A program made the position numbers and the translations under genes. The notes below the pieces were generated by a model. The model was not told the DNA's origin and did no database searches. It saw only the letters and a list, made by a program, of their open reading frames with translations. Shown here piece after piece: positions 38,560-47,568 of a stretch of 64,000 nt of DNA (position 1 is the first letter of the stretch; the number at the start of each line of letters is the position of its first letter). This DNA comes from UBA7359 sp038142205. Its GTDB lineage: Bacteria > Pseudomonadota > Gammaproteobacteria > Eutrophobiales > Eutrophobiaceae. The stretch spans positions 1,674,001 to 1,738,000 of the forward strand of contig JAYQJO010000001.1 in the NCBI GenBank assembly GCA_038142205.1, in the 5' to 3' direction.

Positions 38560-40161
38560 ATGGATCCTCAACTACTCTCTATTCATTACAGTGATCCTCT
38601 TTGGATAGCTATTGCTTTCATTTGTGGACTGACAATTAAGGTTGTTGGTTTACCTCCAATGGTCGGTTTCTTGGCGGCTGGTTTTTTGCTAAATATCTGT
38701 GGCGCTGAGGGTGGTGAATTTCTGAACGCGATGGCTGACATAGGCATCACTTTGCTACTATTTTCTATTGGACTTAAGCTCAAAATAAAATCGTTGGCAA
38801 AGCCTGAAGTATGGGGTGTCGCGACTCTTCATATGACGGTGACAACACTTCTAATCGCCTCATTAGTAATGCTTTTTTCGTATACCAGTTTGCCGCTTTT
38901 ATCTGACCTTGATATTAAAACAGCTTTACTCATTGGTTTTGCCATGTCCTTCTCAAGCACTGTCTTTGCAGTGAAGATCCTTGATGAACTTGGAGCAACG
39001 AGTGCTAGGCATGGGCAAATTACAATTGGTTTGTTGGTAGTACAAGATATAGTGGCTGTATTATTCATAGCAATGTCCATGGGTAAGTTGCCAAGTCCCT
39101 TGGCGTTGGGATTGATAGCACTTATCCCTTTACGTTTTCTCTTGTATAGAATTCTTGACAAGGTGGGCCATGGTGAGTTGCTAATCCTGTTCGGTGTTAC
39201 ATTAGCACTAGTTGGTGCCGATATTTTCGAGTTAGTCGGTATCAAAGCGGATGTGGGAGCGCTCGTATTCGGTATGTTGTTCGCTTACCACCCCAAGGCT
39301 AGTGAAATGGCAAAAGCACTACTTGGTTTCAAGGAACTATTTCTAGTAGGTTTCTTTCTCAGTGTCGGTATGACTGTCTTGCCGAGCTGGACCGAAATTA
39401 TAATCGCGCTATTGTTCATTATCTTCCTGCCAATTAAGGTGATGTTTTACTACGTGCTATTCAATATATTCAGCCTTAGAGCCAGCACCTCTTGGCGTAG
39501 CAGTATTAATTTGGCTAACTATAGTGAGTTTGGTTTAATTGTCGGTGCTATTGCAGTTTCTTCGGGCTGGTTGTCAAAAGAATGGCTAGCTGTATTTGCC
39601 GTAGTGATGTCGTTCTCCTTCATCTTTGCAGCCCCACTAGTGAATATCAGAGATAACTTATATCAAACATGGCGACACAAGCTGGAATGCTTCGAGCGTT
39701 CTAAGCGATTGTTGGGTGAAGAAAACCTGGATCTAGAGGAAATTAAAGTAGCGGTATTTGGCATGGGAAGGATGGGAACAGCTGCCTATTGTGCAATGGA
39801 GCCAAATTACTCAAGCCATATAATCGGAATAGAACTCGAACAGGAAAATGTATCACAGCACATTAAAGCAGACAGAAAAGTTGTCTGTGGAGATGCGACT
39901 AACCCAGATTTCTGGGTACGTGCACCCAAGTTGCTTGATGGACTGGACTGGGTGCTGCTTACCTTGCCAACACATAGCGCCAATATGAATGCGGCATTAA
40001 GACTTAAGGAGATGGGATACCTAGGCCATATTGCAGCAACCACTAAATTTATTGATGAGGAAGATGATTTGAAAGCTATTGGTGTTAAGCATACTTTCAA
40101 TATCTACACAGAAGCCGGTATTGGTTTTGCCAATGAAATACAGAGTTTCATTAACCAATAA
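38560..40161 (+). CDS. Kef/CPA2-type cation:proton antiporter with TrkA-N domain
   Basis: This 533-residue protein has an N-terminal Na+/H+-exchanger domain of about 12 membrane helices (residues ~1-380; FSSTVFAVKILDELGATSAR, GLLVVQDIVAVLF). The C-terminal TrkA-N/RCK nucleotide-binding domain (residues ~395-533) contains a Rossmann motif, VAVFGMGRMGTAA. It resembles YbaL/KefB-type potassium efflux antiporters. Base composition is more GC-rich and codon use more even than in the flanking genes, which hints at separate ancestry. A PepSY gene follows 48 bases later. Confidence 0.9.
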   Translation: MDPQLLSIHYSDPLWIAIAFICGLTIKVVGLPPMVGFLAAGFLLNICGAEGGEFLNAMADIGITLLLFSIGLKLKIKSLAKPEVWGVATLHMTVTTLLIASLVMLFSYTSLPLLSDLDIKTALLIGFAMSFSSTVFAVKILDELGATSARHGQITIGLLVVQDIVAVLFIAMSMGKLPSPLALGLIALIPLRFLLYRILDKVGHGELLILFGVTLALVGADIFELVGIKADVGALVFGMLFAYHPKASEMAKALLGFKELFLVGFFLSVGMTVLPSWTEIIIALLFIIFLPIKVMFYYVLFNIFSLRASTSWRSSINLANYSEFGLIVGAIAVSSGWLSKEWLAVFAVVMSFSFIFAAPLVNIRDNLYQTWRHKLECFERSKRLLGEENLDLEEIKVAVFGMGRMGTAAYCAMEPNYSSHIIGIELEQENVSQHIKADRKVVCGDATNPDFWVRAPKLLDGLDWVLLTLPTHSANMNAALRLKEMGYLGHIAATTKFIDEEDDLKAIGVKHTFNIYTEAGIGFANEIQSFINQ

Positions 40162-40209
40162 GAGCTAACTTATCAGTACCTAATGAAAACACTAATCTAG
40201 GAAATTTTT

Positions 40210-40767
40210 ATGAATAAACTATCAAAAACCTTAATTTCTATTTCACTATTTTCAATATCCTTTTATACATTCGCTGGTGACCGTAATGACAACGCTGATT
40301 TAGATGATATTCGCGAGTGGGATATTGTGAAAATGGAAACATGTCTTGATGCTGCTCTAGATACCATACCGGGTCATGCAAGAAAAGTTGAAATGAAAAT
40401 AGAAGACGATGATCCAGTGTATGAGTTTGATATTGAGTCATCAAAAGATAATAATACTTACAATGTAGAGTGTAATGCAGAAGAAGGATTCATCACTGAA
40501 ATTGAACGTGAAGTTGATGCTAATGATCCATACTTCAAAAGCAAAGCTAAAGTTTCAAAAAAAGATGCAGAAAAAACAGCTTTAGCAGTTCATTCTGGCA
40601 CCGTTACTTCATCTGAACTTGAAGTTGGTTTTGATGGCTCTGTGACTTATGAATTTGATATTCAAACAAAGCTTGGTTATGAAGTGAAAGTTGATGTTGA
40701 TGCTGTTACAGGCGAAATTGAAGAAGCTAATATTGAACTGTATGAAATTGGCTCAGAAAAAGAATAG
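40210..40767 (+). CDS. Exported PepSY-domain protein
   Basis: This 185-residue protein has a signal peptide (MNKLSKTLISISLFSISFYTF to about residue 22). Two PepSY-like repeats follow (about 45-100 and 110-180; VYEFDIESSKDNNTYNVECN and YEFDIQTKLGYEVKVDVDA, each ending in an acidic E-I-E stretch). Such proteins are periplasmic and are thought to modulate protease or metal/redox partners; the partner here is unknown. A clear terminator follows. Confidence 0.88.
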   Translation: MNKLSKTLISISLFSISFYTFAGDRNDNADLDDIREWDIVKMETCLDAALDTIPGHARKVEMKIEDDDPVYEFDIESSKDNNTYNVECNAEEGFITEIEREVDANDPYFKSKAKVSKKDAEKTALAVHSGTVTSSELEVGFDGSVTYEFDIQTKLGYEVKVDVDAVTGEIEEANIELYEIGSEKE

Positions 40768-40792
40768 CTTCACTCTTTATTTTACAACTACT

Positions 40793-40817
40793 AAAAGCCG
40801 GAATTAATCCGGCTTTT
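40793..40817 (+). terminator. Rho-independent terminator after the PepSY gene
   Basis: The stem AAAAGCCGG / CCGGCTTTT has a 7-base loop (AATTAAT) and runs into a T-tract (TTTTTTTATTT), 25 bases after the PepSY stop. Confidence 0.92.
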
Positions 40818-40894
40818 TTTATTTCTATTTCTTAATTTACTTTATGGGTCAATGGGACGACATTAGAATTAATATACTCTGAAAACCTTATAGA

Positions 40895-40939
40895 TGGCGC
40901 GCCCTTAAGGATTCGAACCTCCGACCTCCTGGTTCGTAG
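40895..40939 (-). repeat. 3'-half copy of tRNA-Arg(ACG), putative att site
   Basis: These 45 bases match the 3' half of the tRNA-Arg at 42949-43025 from the anticodon loop (CTACGAA) to the CCA end with only 4 mismatches, then similarity stops abruptly. No D arm or 5' acceptor half is present, so it is not a working tRNA. The breakpoint at the anticodon loop is where tyrosine integrases often cross over, making this a likely attR-type scar. Confidence 0.75.
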
Positions 40940-41096
40940 ATAAATCACATAACTTTATGAAGCGTCCAATTAATAAGAGTGCTCTTGGTTCATAAGTATC
41001 TGAAAAAATTAAGATAGCTTTACAGGTATGGGAAAAATCTGGAACAAAACAACTAATCATTAATCTGAATCATTATAAGTTTGCTAAACTATATTT

Positions 41097-41426
41097 ATGC
41101 ACAAGAAAACTACACATTACTTGTTAATTCTGTTCTTTGTTCTTGGAACAATTCAGGCTTTCGCAATGTCTTGCCACATGTCTGGTGTAGATATCACAGA
41201 TAATATGCAAATAAGCACGTCAAATGACGATTGCCATAATCCCAATTCAGAAACTGACAATAACTCAGGTGATTGTCAGTTATGCAAAGTTTGTTCAACC
41301 AGTAACGTATCAATTATCGAGCCAATCAAGTTTTCGAAAACCAAGAATTTTGAAATTAAAAATTACATCGCAACAAATTATCATCCGATAATCACAGAGA
41401 TTCCCACACCTCCCCCTAATTTATAG
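41097..41426 (+). CDS. Small exported Cys-rich protein, metal-linked
   Basis: This 109-residue protein has a signal peptide (to about residue 23, ending IQAFA) and a Cys/His-containing middle with SCHMSG and DCQLCKVCS, and it ends in a proline-rich tail (ITEIPTPPPNL). The layout recalls the small exported proteins heading the two RND metal operons further right, especially 62674-62985 with its PPPYQPPI tail. It is followed by three more plus-strand genes of a Mer-like set. A periplasmic metal-binding role is inference. Confidence 0.65.
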   Translation: MHKKTTHYLLILFFVLGTIQAFAMSCHMSGVDITDNMQISTSNDDCHNPNSETDNNSGDCQLCKVCSTSNVSIIEPIKFSKTKNFEIKNYIATNYHPIITEIPTPPPNL

Positions 41427-41490
41427 CCCTGTTTGATAACTATTTTTGTGCTCATTTGAGCATGTGAAATTATATTATGGAGCTATATGT

Positions 41491-42093
41491 ATGTATAAAT
41501 TATTCGTAATTTTTATCGTCTGTACTTTAAGTACTGATGTTTTATCAAGGCCTGTTTCTTATCCAAGCGGCTGGACGTTCATGAGCATGAACGATGGGTT
41601 TAGGAATTCGAATCATATTCATTATTCACCTTCAGCCAGATACTCTGTTGGATATAAAGCGGAGTATTGGCGTGATGATGAATTCCAGATTCATGCACTT
41701 CAACTTAATAACCTGTTAAAACGCTGGAATAAAAAACGTTCTCAGGCAAACCTCTACTTAAAATCAGGATTAGGTTTAGTCTATTCAGATTATCAATCTT
41801 TTAATTCTGATATAGAACCTGTTGTATTTACTGGCATGGCAGCAGACTGGGAAACACGTAAATACTTTGTTTCTTATGAAAATAGATTTATGAAGTCTAA
41901 TGAGATTACAGATAATTTTAGACAAAAAGGCCGAATTGGTTTTGCACCATATATAGCTGATTTTGGGAAATTACATGCATGGATAATGCTAGAAGTAAAT
42001 CATGTTCCAGAAGATGTAAATAAGTTCACATACACGCCATTAATTCGCTTATTTAAAGGTCCCTCACTGGTTGAAACCGGATATAGCAGCTAA
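41491..42093 (+). CDS. Hypothetical exported protein in Mer-like locus
   Basis: This protein of about 200 residues has a signal peptide (MYKLFVIFIVCTLSTDVLS). I chose the ATG at 41491 because GGAG stands 8 bases before it; a longer ATG at 41446 has no such site. The mature part is rich in aromatic residues in alternating pattern (YSVGYKAEYWRDDE, KYFVSYENRFM), suggesting a small outer-membrane beta barrel. I do not recognise the family. It sits between a Cys-rich exported protein and an HMA-domain protein, so a metal-related role is likely but unproven. Confidence 0.65.
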   Translation: MYKLFVIFIVCTLSTDVLSRPVSYPSGWTFMSMNDGFRNSNHIHYSPSARYSVGYKAEYWRDDEFQIHALQLNNLLKRWNKKRSQANLYLKSGLGLVYSDYQSFNSDIEPVVFTGMAADWETRKYFVSYENRFMKSNEITDNFRQKGRIGFAPYIADFGKLHAWIMLEVNHVPEDVNKFTYTPLIRLFKGPSLVETGYSS

Positions 42094-42145
42094 GGAAGTT
42101 TTTTATTTAATTTTGTTCATCGTTTTTAAGAAGAGGATAAAGAAC

Positions 42146-42511
42146 ATGAAATTTATTTCTATATTTATACTACTTACTTTTTTAAATATTTCTAATGCAG
42201 CTGACAACACACATGGCCATGAGAATCATGCACACTCGGAAAGTACGGAAGGCTTATCTGTAGGTAAAATTGACCCTGATGGTGTAACAATTAGTGTCGA
42301 TGTTTTTGGCTTAGTTTGTGATTTTTGTGCTCAAGCAATCGAAAAAGTTTTCATGAAAAGAGATGAGGTGTCTGGCATTAAAGTCGATCTTGCTAATGGA
42401 TTTATAACAATTTTTACGAAACAGGGAAAAGACCTAGGTGATGATTTAATAAAAACATTAATCACAGATGCGGGTTATAACGTAGATAAAATTAACAGGG
42501 ATTCATTCTAA
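42146..42511 (+). CDS. MerP-like exported HMA-domain protein
   Basis: This 121-residue protein has a signal peptide (MKFISIFILLTFLNISNA), a His-rich linker (THGHENHAHSE) and a heavy-metal-associated domain with the C-x2-C motif LVCDFCAQAIEKVF. AGAGGA precedes the ATG at 42146. It should bind a soft metal ion in the periplasm and hand it to the membrane protein encoded 2 bases later, as MerP does to MerT. The VCDFC variant differs from the GMTC of classical MerP, so the metal may not be mercury. Confidence 0.85.
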   Translation: MKFISIFILLTFLNISNAADNTHGHENHAHSESTEGLSVGKIDPDGVTISVDVFGLVCDFCAQAIEKVFMKRDEVSGIKVDLANGFITIFTKQGKDLGDDLIKTLITDAGYNVDKINRDSF

Positions 42512-42513
42512 CG

Positions 42514-42900
42514 ATGAAATACATTTCAAATAAATCATTAGTTATTCCTTTTCTGAACTTATTTACCAGCTTTGGAACTATTATTTGCTGCGCTCTACCC
42601 GCATTGTTCGTAACAATTGGCGCTGGTGCAACACTTGCAGGTTTAGTTTCTAACGTACCTCAGCTAGTCATTCTTTCAAAATATAAAATTGAAATATTTC
42701 TTATTGCTGGAATGATGATCTTCATTACAGGTGTTTACCAATGGAAAATGAGGAATGCGCCCTGTCCAACAGATCCGGATTTAGCAAAGACATGTCTACG
42801 AATAAGAAAAATAAATAAGTATGTTTATCTACTTTCAATTACTCTCTACTTATTTGGTTTTTTCTTTGCGTTTTTAGCTTCAAAGTTTTTTGCATCATAA
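42514..42900 (+). CDS. MerT-like heavy-metal transport membrane protein
   Basis: This 128-residue membrane protein has three to four helices, with a Cys pair in the first (GTIICCALPALFVTIGAG), the pattern of MerT/MerC transporters. A second Cys set lies in the loop (APCPTDPDLAKTC). It starts 2 bases after the HMA protein, consistent with a MerP-MerT-like pair. No merA is present in the window, so this is not a complete mercury-reduction operon. Confidence 0.82.
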   Translation: MKYISNKSLVIPFLNLFTSFGTIICCALPALFVTIGAGATLAGLVSNVPQLVILSKYKIEIFLIAGMMIFITGVYQWKMRNAPCPTDPDLAKTCLRIRKINKYVYLLSITLYLFGFFFAFLASKFFAS

Positions 42901-42948
42901 AAGCAATGGGACAAATAGGTAACTCAGTATGCTTGAAAGCTTTTAAAA

Positions 42949-43025
42949 TGGCGCGCCCGGAAGGATTCGAACCTCCGACCCCCTAGTTCGTAGCCAGGTA
43001 CTCTATCCAGCTGAGCTACGGGCGC
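42949..43025 (-). tRNA. tRNA-Arg(ACG)
   Basis: This 77-nt cloverleaf on the minus strand has acceptor GCGCCCG/CGGGCGC, discriminator G, D arm GTAGCTCAGCTGGATAGAG, anticodon loop CTACGAA (anticodon ACG) and T arm GGAGGTTCGAATCC. CCA is encoded. Its 3' half is repeated at 40895-40939, so it appears to be an integration target. Confidence 0.95.
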
Positions 43026-43384
43026 GTTGTTTGAAAAGTCGCGTATTATGAAGAGTGAAACCAGTAACCGCAAGCCAAATTAGACACTCTTTAAGTATTT
43101 TGATTGGCGGTGGTTGTAGTCTGCAGCTAACTAGTCTCCGTATTTCCATTCCCTGTTTATTGGAATTATACAGGGAAATTTTCGTAGAAATCATGTAATT
43201 TTGGCTATCCAGTCTCCGTAACTACCTGTTCTTATGCTATTTTTTCATTATATTTACTGGAAGCTACTTCCAATAACAGGGAATTATCAGAGAATATTAG
43301 ATTTTCTCTATTTTATTATGGCAACTATTCACATACAAAAATTGCGAGGATTTATTTGCTTGCTATAAACAAACCTTAAACGAA
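43026..43384. other. Intergenic region with short inverted repeats next to tRNA-Arg
   Basis: No gene is seen. CCCTGTTTATTGGAA (43151-43165) recurs in inverted orientation with one base fewer at 43268-43282, and AGTCTCCGTA occurs at 43133-43142 and 43211-43220. Such small repeats next to a tRNA and an AlpA gene resemble recombination-directionality or arm-type sites of an island. Confidence 0.5.
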
Positions 43385-43573
43385 CTAACTTTGCACGACA
43401 GGCCTAGATTCTATCCATTCGTCTATATCAGTACTTTTCCATGCAACCGAGCGCTTACCTATACTTACAGACTTTGGAAACTCGCCCCGCTTCATTGCCA
43501 CATATAAACTGGAGCGTGATAATCCAGTTTTATAACAAACTTTTTTTAATCTTAGCAAATGCATAATTATCAA
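43385..43573 (-). CDS. AlpA-family excisionase/regulator
   Basis: This 62-residue helix-turn-helix protein (MHLLRLKKVCYKTGLSRSSL, KRSVAWKSTDIDEWIESR) of the AlpA prophage/island regulator family acts in excision or in activating integrase genes. It lies 360 bases from the tRNA-Arg. The likely start is the internal ATG at 43564. No intact integrase is nearby. Confidence 0.88.
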   Translation of the reverse strand: MIIMHLLRLKKVCYKTGLSRSSLYVAMKRGEFPKSVSIGKRSVAWKSTDIDEWIESRPVVQS

Positions 43574-43680
43574 TACTTATGTAGTTTTCTCCGTATGACA
43601 ATTGTCCTAATTAGTTATAAATACAACTAATAAAGCGAGAAACTTTCAAGTGGTGCGATGGGCGGCTCTGAACAAGACTC

Positions 43681-43812
43681 CTATCTATTTGATAAATATA
43701 ATTTATTTTTAATATTTATTGTATACATGCCCCCAAATATGCCCCCTATTAAATCTATTAACTCATCAAACTTCTTACGCTGTTCTTCGATATTGCCGGA
43801 TTCTAATTTGTT
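43681..43812 (-). pseudogene. Short coding remnant containing GGGGGCAT repeats
   Basis: An open minus-strand frame reads NKLESGNIEEQRKKFDELI and continues into GGIFGGM before ending with TAG. The helical, charged character and its place between the AlpA gene and the efflux operon suggest the C-terminal scrap of an island gene, perhaps an integrase; I cannot prove it. The GGIFGGM part is encoded by two ATGCCCCC elements (43727-43746). Confidence 0.3.
43727..43746 (-). repeat. GGGGGCAT-N4-GGGGGCAT element, left copy
   Basis: On the minus strand two GGGGGCAT octamers are spaced with a 12-bp period. The same arrangement occurs in opposite orientation at 63183-63202. Together they bracket the metal-resistance island. 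Confidence 0.75.
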
Positions 43813-43958
43813 TTAAATGAACGTCATTCAGAAAATAATTGATAGATACATGAAGTACTAATACACCACGAAATGCATATTAGAGCATTGGCTGGGAACC
43901 AATAATCTCAATGACATTTCTCCTTAATATTTTTCTTCAATAACCAATAATTTACCGG

Positions 43959-44426
43959 CTAAGCAACAATAAAGCCTGCAGGTAAGGCGACTAAATATCC
44001 CAACCAGAACTTGAATTCAAATATTGATGATGCGGATACACCGCCAACATGATAATCGGTAAAGTTCATGGTAAATTCCATTACTGCAATCGAAATTGTC
44101 TCTCCTAACCAAATTATTTTAAACGCCTTTGTCCATGTGTTTCCTTGTTTTACTAAAGGCAATAGGCCGAGTGTGTAACCACTTAAAAATCCAAGCAGAG
44201 TTGCTAGAATTATTGTATTCCATACTCCAATACCAAGACTAACACCGATAACCAATCCTAAAAGCTCACCTACACTACAACCTGTTAAACAATGTAACGT
44301 CGCTGAAGTAGTTAAACCTGTCAAAGAATTATTCGCTCTGTGATGATTAGCATTTCCATCTGCATCACTATCCTTTTGCATTTCCTCATGATGACAGAAA
44401 TTATTATTTTCATTATGCGCAATCAT
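43959..44426 (-). CDS. DUF4396 membrane protein with His-rich N-terminus
   Basis: This protein of about 155 residues has a His-rich cytoplasmic N-terminus (NNNFCHHEE, ANHHRANN), then four helices beginning ATLHCLTGCSVGELLG, the DUF4396 signature with a conserved Cys pair. The function of this family is unknown; it often accompanies copper or heavy-metal genes. AAGGAG 7 bases before the ATG at 44426 decides the start over a GTG at 44432. It follows the CusA-like gene in the same direction. Confidence 0.85.
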   Translation of the reverse strand: MIAHNENNNFCHHEEMQKDSDADGNANHHRANNSLTGLTTSATLHCLTGCSVGELLGLVIGVSLGIGVWNTIILATLLGFLSGYTLGLLPLVKQGNTWTKAFKIIWLGETISIAVMEFTMNFTDYHVGGVSASSIFEFKFWLGYLVALPAGFIVA

Positions 44427-44458
44427 AAACACACTCCTTCTGTATTAAATTTATTCCG

Positions 44459-47400
44459 TTATTTAACATACTTGTATTGCTTCCAGATAAAATACACTGC
44501 AGGTATAACGACAAGTGTTAATAATGTAGAGCTGACCATTCCACCTATCATTGGTGCGGCAACACGGGTCATAATTTCTGAACCCGAGCCATCAATAAAC
44601 ATTATCGGTAGTAAGCCAACAATAGTCGAACAGGTTGTCATCATGATCGGCCTAACGCGTTGACTTGCTGCATCACTAATATAGCTAGTTAATTTATTTC
44701 TATTTGAATGGTTCTCTGAAGATTTAAATGAATCAACGGCTTTGTTAAGAAACTCAATCATAAGGACACCATCTTGAACAGCTATTCCTGCCAATGCAAT
44801 AAACCCAACACCTACTGCGACGGATAAATTGTAATCTAGTAAATAGAGAAACCATGCACCGCCACCAAAAGCAAACGGTAAAAACCCCATAATTAAAAGT
44901 ACATCACCTATTTTTTTGAAGTTCATATAGAGCAATACAAAGATAATGAAAAAAGTAATCGGTAGAACAATACTTAATCGTTCCATTGCTCTTAACATAT
45001 ATTCATATTGACCAGACCAATTTATTGAGTAGCCTGGCGGTAGATCCACCGTATTCGAAACATGTTCTCGTGCTTCATTGACATAACTACCCAGATCACG
45101 ATCTTTTGTATCAACATATATCCAACCATTGATACGTGCATTTTCGCTTTTAATCATCGGTGGTCCGTCTGTCACGTTAATGGATGCAACATCACCTAAA
45201 GGTATCCTCGCGCCTGAAGGTGTCACTATAGGTAATAAACGTAATTGTTCTAAAGAGTCTCGAAGTTCATGTGGGTAACGAATATTGATTGGATAACGTT
45301 CTAACCCCTCAACTGTTTCCGTAACATTCATCCCGCCAACGGCAGTTCGAACAATATCTTGAATGTCACTGATGTTAAGTCCTAATCTTGCAGCACTAAT
45401 TCTATTGATATCAACCGTAATATATCGGCCACCCGCAACACGTTCAGCATAAACTGAAGCTGTACCAGGAACGTCTTTTAAAACCTGTTCGATCTGACGA
45501 CCTATATTATCGATAACTTTAAGATCGGTTCCCGCGATTTTTATACCGACTGGCGTTTTAATACCCGTTGCCAACATATCAATTCGGGTCTTAATCGGCA
45601 TGACCCAAGCATTTGTAATACCGGGTAATTGCACAACACTGTTCAACTCAACTTTTAGCTTCTCCATTGTCATGCCTTCGCGCCATTCATCTCGCGGTTT
45701 AAAACGTATTAACGTTTCAATCATTGTCAAAGGCGCCGGATCCGTTGCTGTTTCTGCACGACCAATCTTTCCAAAAACGGTATCAACTTCTGGTACGGTA
45801 TAAATTAATTTATCTGTCTGTTGTAAAATTTGTTGCGCCTTTCCGATAGAAATAGCAGGTAATGTTGTTGGCATATACATCAAATCGCCTTCGTCCAAAT
45901 CAGGCATGAATTCACTACCTAATTTTGTGAATGGCCAGAGTCCAACAATCATAATTATTAACGCAATGAATACTGTCATAATTGGGAAACGAAGAACGAA
46001 ACGTATGTTTGGTTTATACAAACTAATTAACGAACGAGAAATTAGATTTTTTCTGAAGGAACAACACTCCCTTTTTATAAAATATCCTAGTAAAACAGGT
46101 ATGACTGTAACAGCTAATATGGTTGCCGATATCATTGCATATATCCATGTGTACGCGAGAGGCGAAAACATACGGCCTTCCTGAGCCTGTAGGGTAAAAA
46201 TCGGGAGTACACTCAAACCTGTTATCAGTAATGAAAAGAACAATGGTGGACCAACCTCAGTTGTCGCTTCCACAATGACTTTCCAATGTTCAGCATCATC
46301 GCTTTTACGTTCAATATGTTTGTGAACGTTATCAATCATTACAATAGCAGCATCGACCATGACACCAATCGCTATGGCAATCCCTCCCAAGGACATAATG
46401 TTTGCGTTAATGCCTTGAATATTCATTATGATAAACGCCATTAATATTCCAAGTGGCAAACTAATAATAACAACCAGAGCAGAGCGAAAATGTAGTAGAA
46501 AAAAGATACATACAATTGCGACAAGAATCAGTTCTTCCAGCAATGCAGTTTTTAAAGTATTTACTGCACGTTCAATTAGACCTGATCGATCATAGGTCTC
46601 AACAATTTCGACACCATCTGGCAAGCCCTGTTGTAACTCGTTTAATTTATCTTTGACTGAATCAATTACTTTTTTGGCGTTTTCTCCCCAACGCATCACA
46701 ATAACACCGCCGACAACTTCTCCTTCACCATTTAACTCAGCAATTCCGCGACGCAACTGTGGTCCAATTCGTACTTGTGCTACATCGCTAAGTAAAATGG
46801 GCGTGCCTCTAACATTCACACCAACCGGAATGTTACGTAATTGTTCAAGGCCCGTGACGTAACCTGTCACCCTGACCATATATTCAGCTTCTGCCATTTC
46901 GATAACAGATGCCCCCGCTTCCTGATTCGCTTTTTTTATCGCGTTACTAATAGTAGATATTGGAATATCGTATGCACGTAATTGATCGGGATCGACAACT
47001 ACCTGATATTGTTTAACCATACCGCCAATAGTTGCAACTTCTGATACACCCGGAACAGTTTGTAATTCATATTTAAGAAACCAATCTTGAAGTGAACGTA
47101 GCTGTGATAAGTCATGATTACCTTTTCGATCTACTAAGGCATATTCATATACCCAACCGACTCCTGTTGCATCTGGTCCAAGTTCTGGTTTTGCTCCGGA
47201 CGGTAAACGACTTGTTACCTGACTCAAATATTCAAGCACACGAGACCGTGCCCAATAAAGATCAGTCCCTTCTTCAAAGATGACATAGACATAGGAATCA
47301 CCAAAAAAAGCATAACCGCGAACAGTAACGGCATAGGGGACTGATAACATGGCTGTTGTTAATGGATAAGTTATTTGATCTTCAACTACCTGTGGTGCTT

Positions 47401-47565
47401 GCCCAGGGAAAGGTGTTTTTATAATGACTTGAACATCAGATAGATCAGGTATTGCATCTACAGGAGTTTGTTTATGATGTACACGCCACTTACAAAGATA
47501 ATAACAGTAGTCAGAATAATTAAAAATCGGTTATCAATTGACCAACGTATAATTTGACCGATCAT
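44459..47565 (-). pseudogene. cusA: CusA-type heavy-metal RND efflux pump, frameshifted near N-terminus
   Basis: This inner-membrane RND pump is about 1,035 residues long. The fourth-helix signature AIAIGVMVDAAIVMIDN has the A-G-D-AA-VM pattern of copper/silver pumps (HME4, CusA), and LATGIKTPVGIK also matches CusA. The true start is ATG at 47565 (MIGQIIRWSIDNRFLI), 3 bases after cusB. The frame breaks near 47467-47469, where one added base in a T3 run gives YIINKTPVDAIPDLSD and on into the long 963-codon frame starting at 47350. It should export Cu(I)/Ag(I) with the adjacent CusB and CusC. Confidence 0.9.
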
Positions 47566-47568
47566 AAT

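Noticed and set aside
40895..40939. A functional third tRNA-Arg
   Set aside because: It lacks the 5' acceptor strand, D arm and 5' anticodon strand.
42146..42900. A complete mercury-resistance operon
   Set aside because: MerP- and MerT-like proteins are present, but there is no mercuric reductase or lyase anywhere in the window.
43681..43812. Confident call of an integrase C-terminus
   Set aside because: Only about 40 residues remain and no catalytic R-H-R-Y residue is visible.
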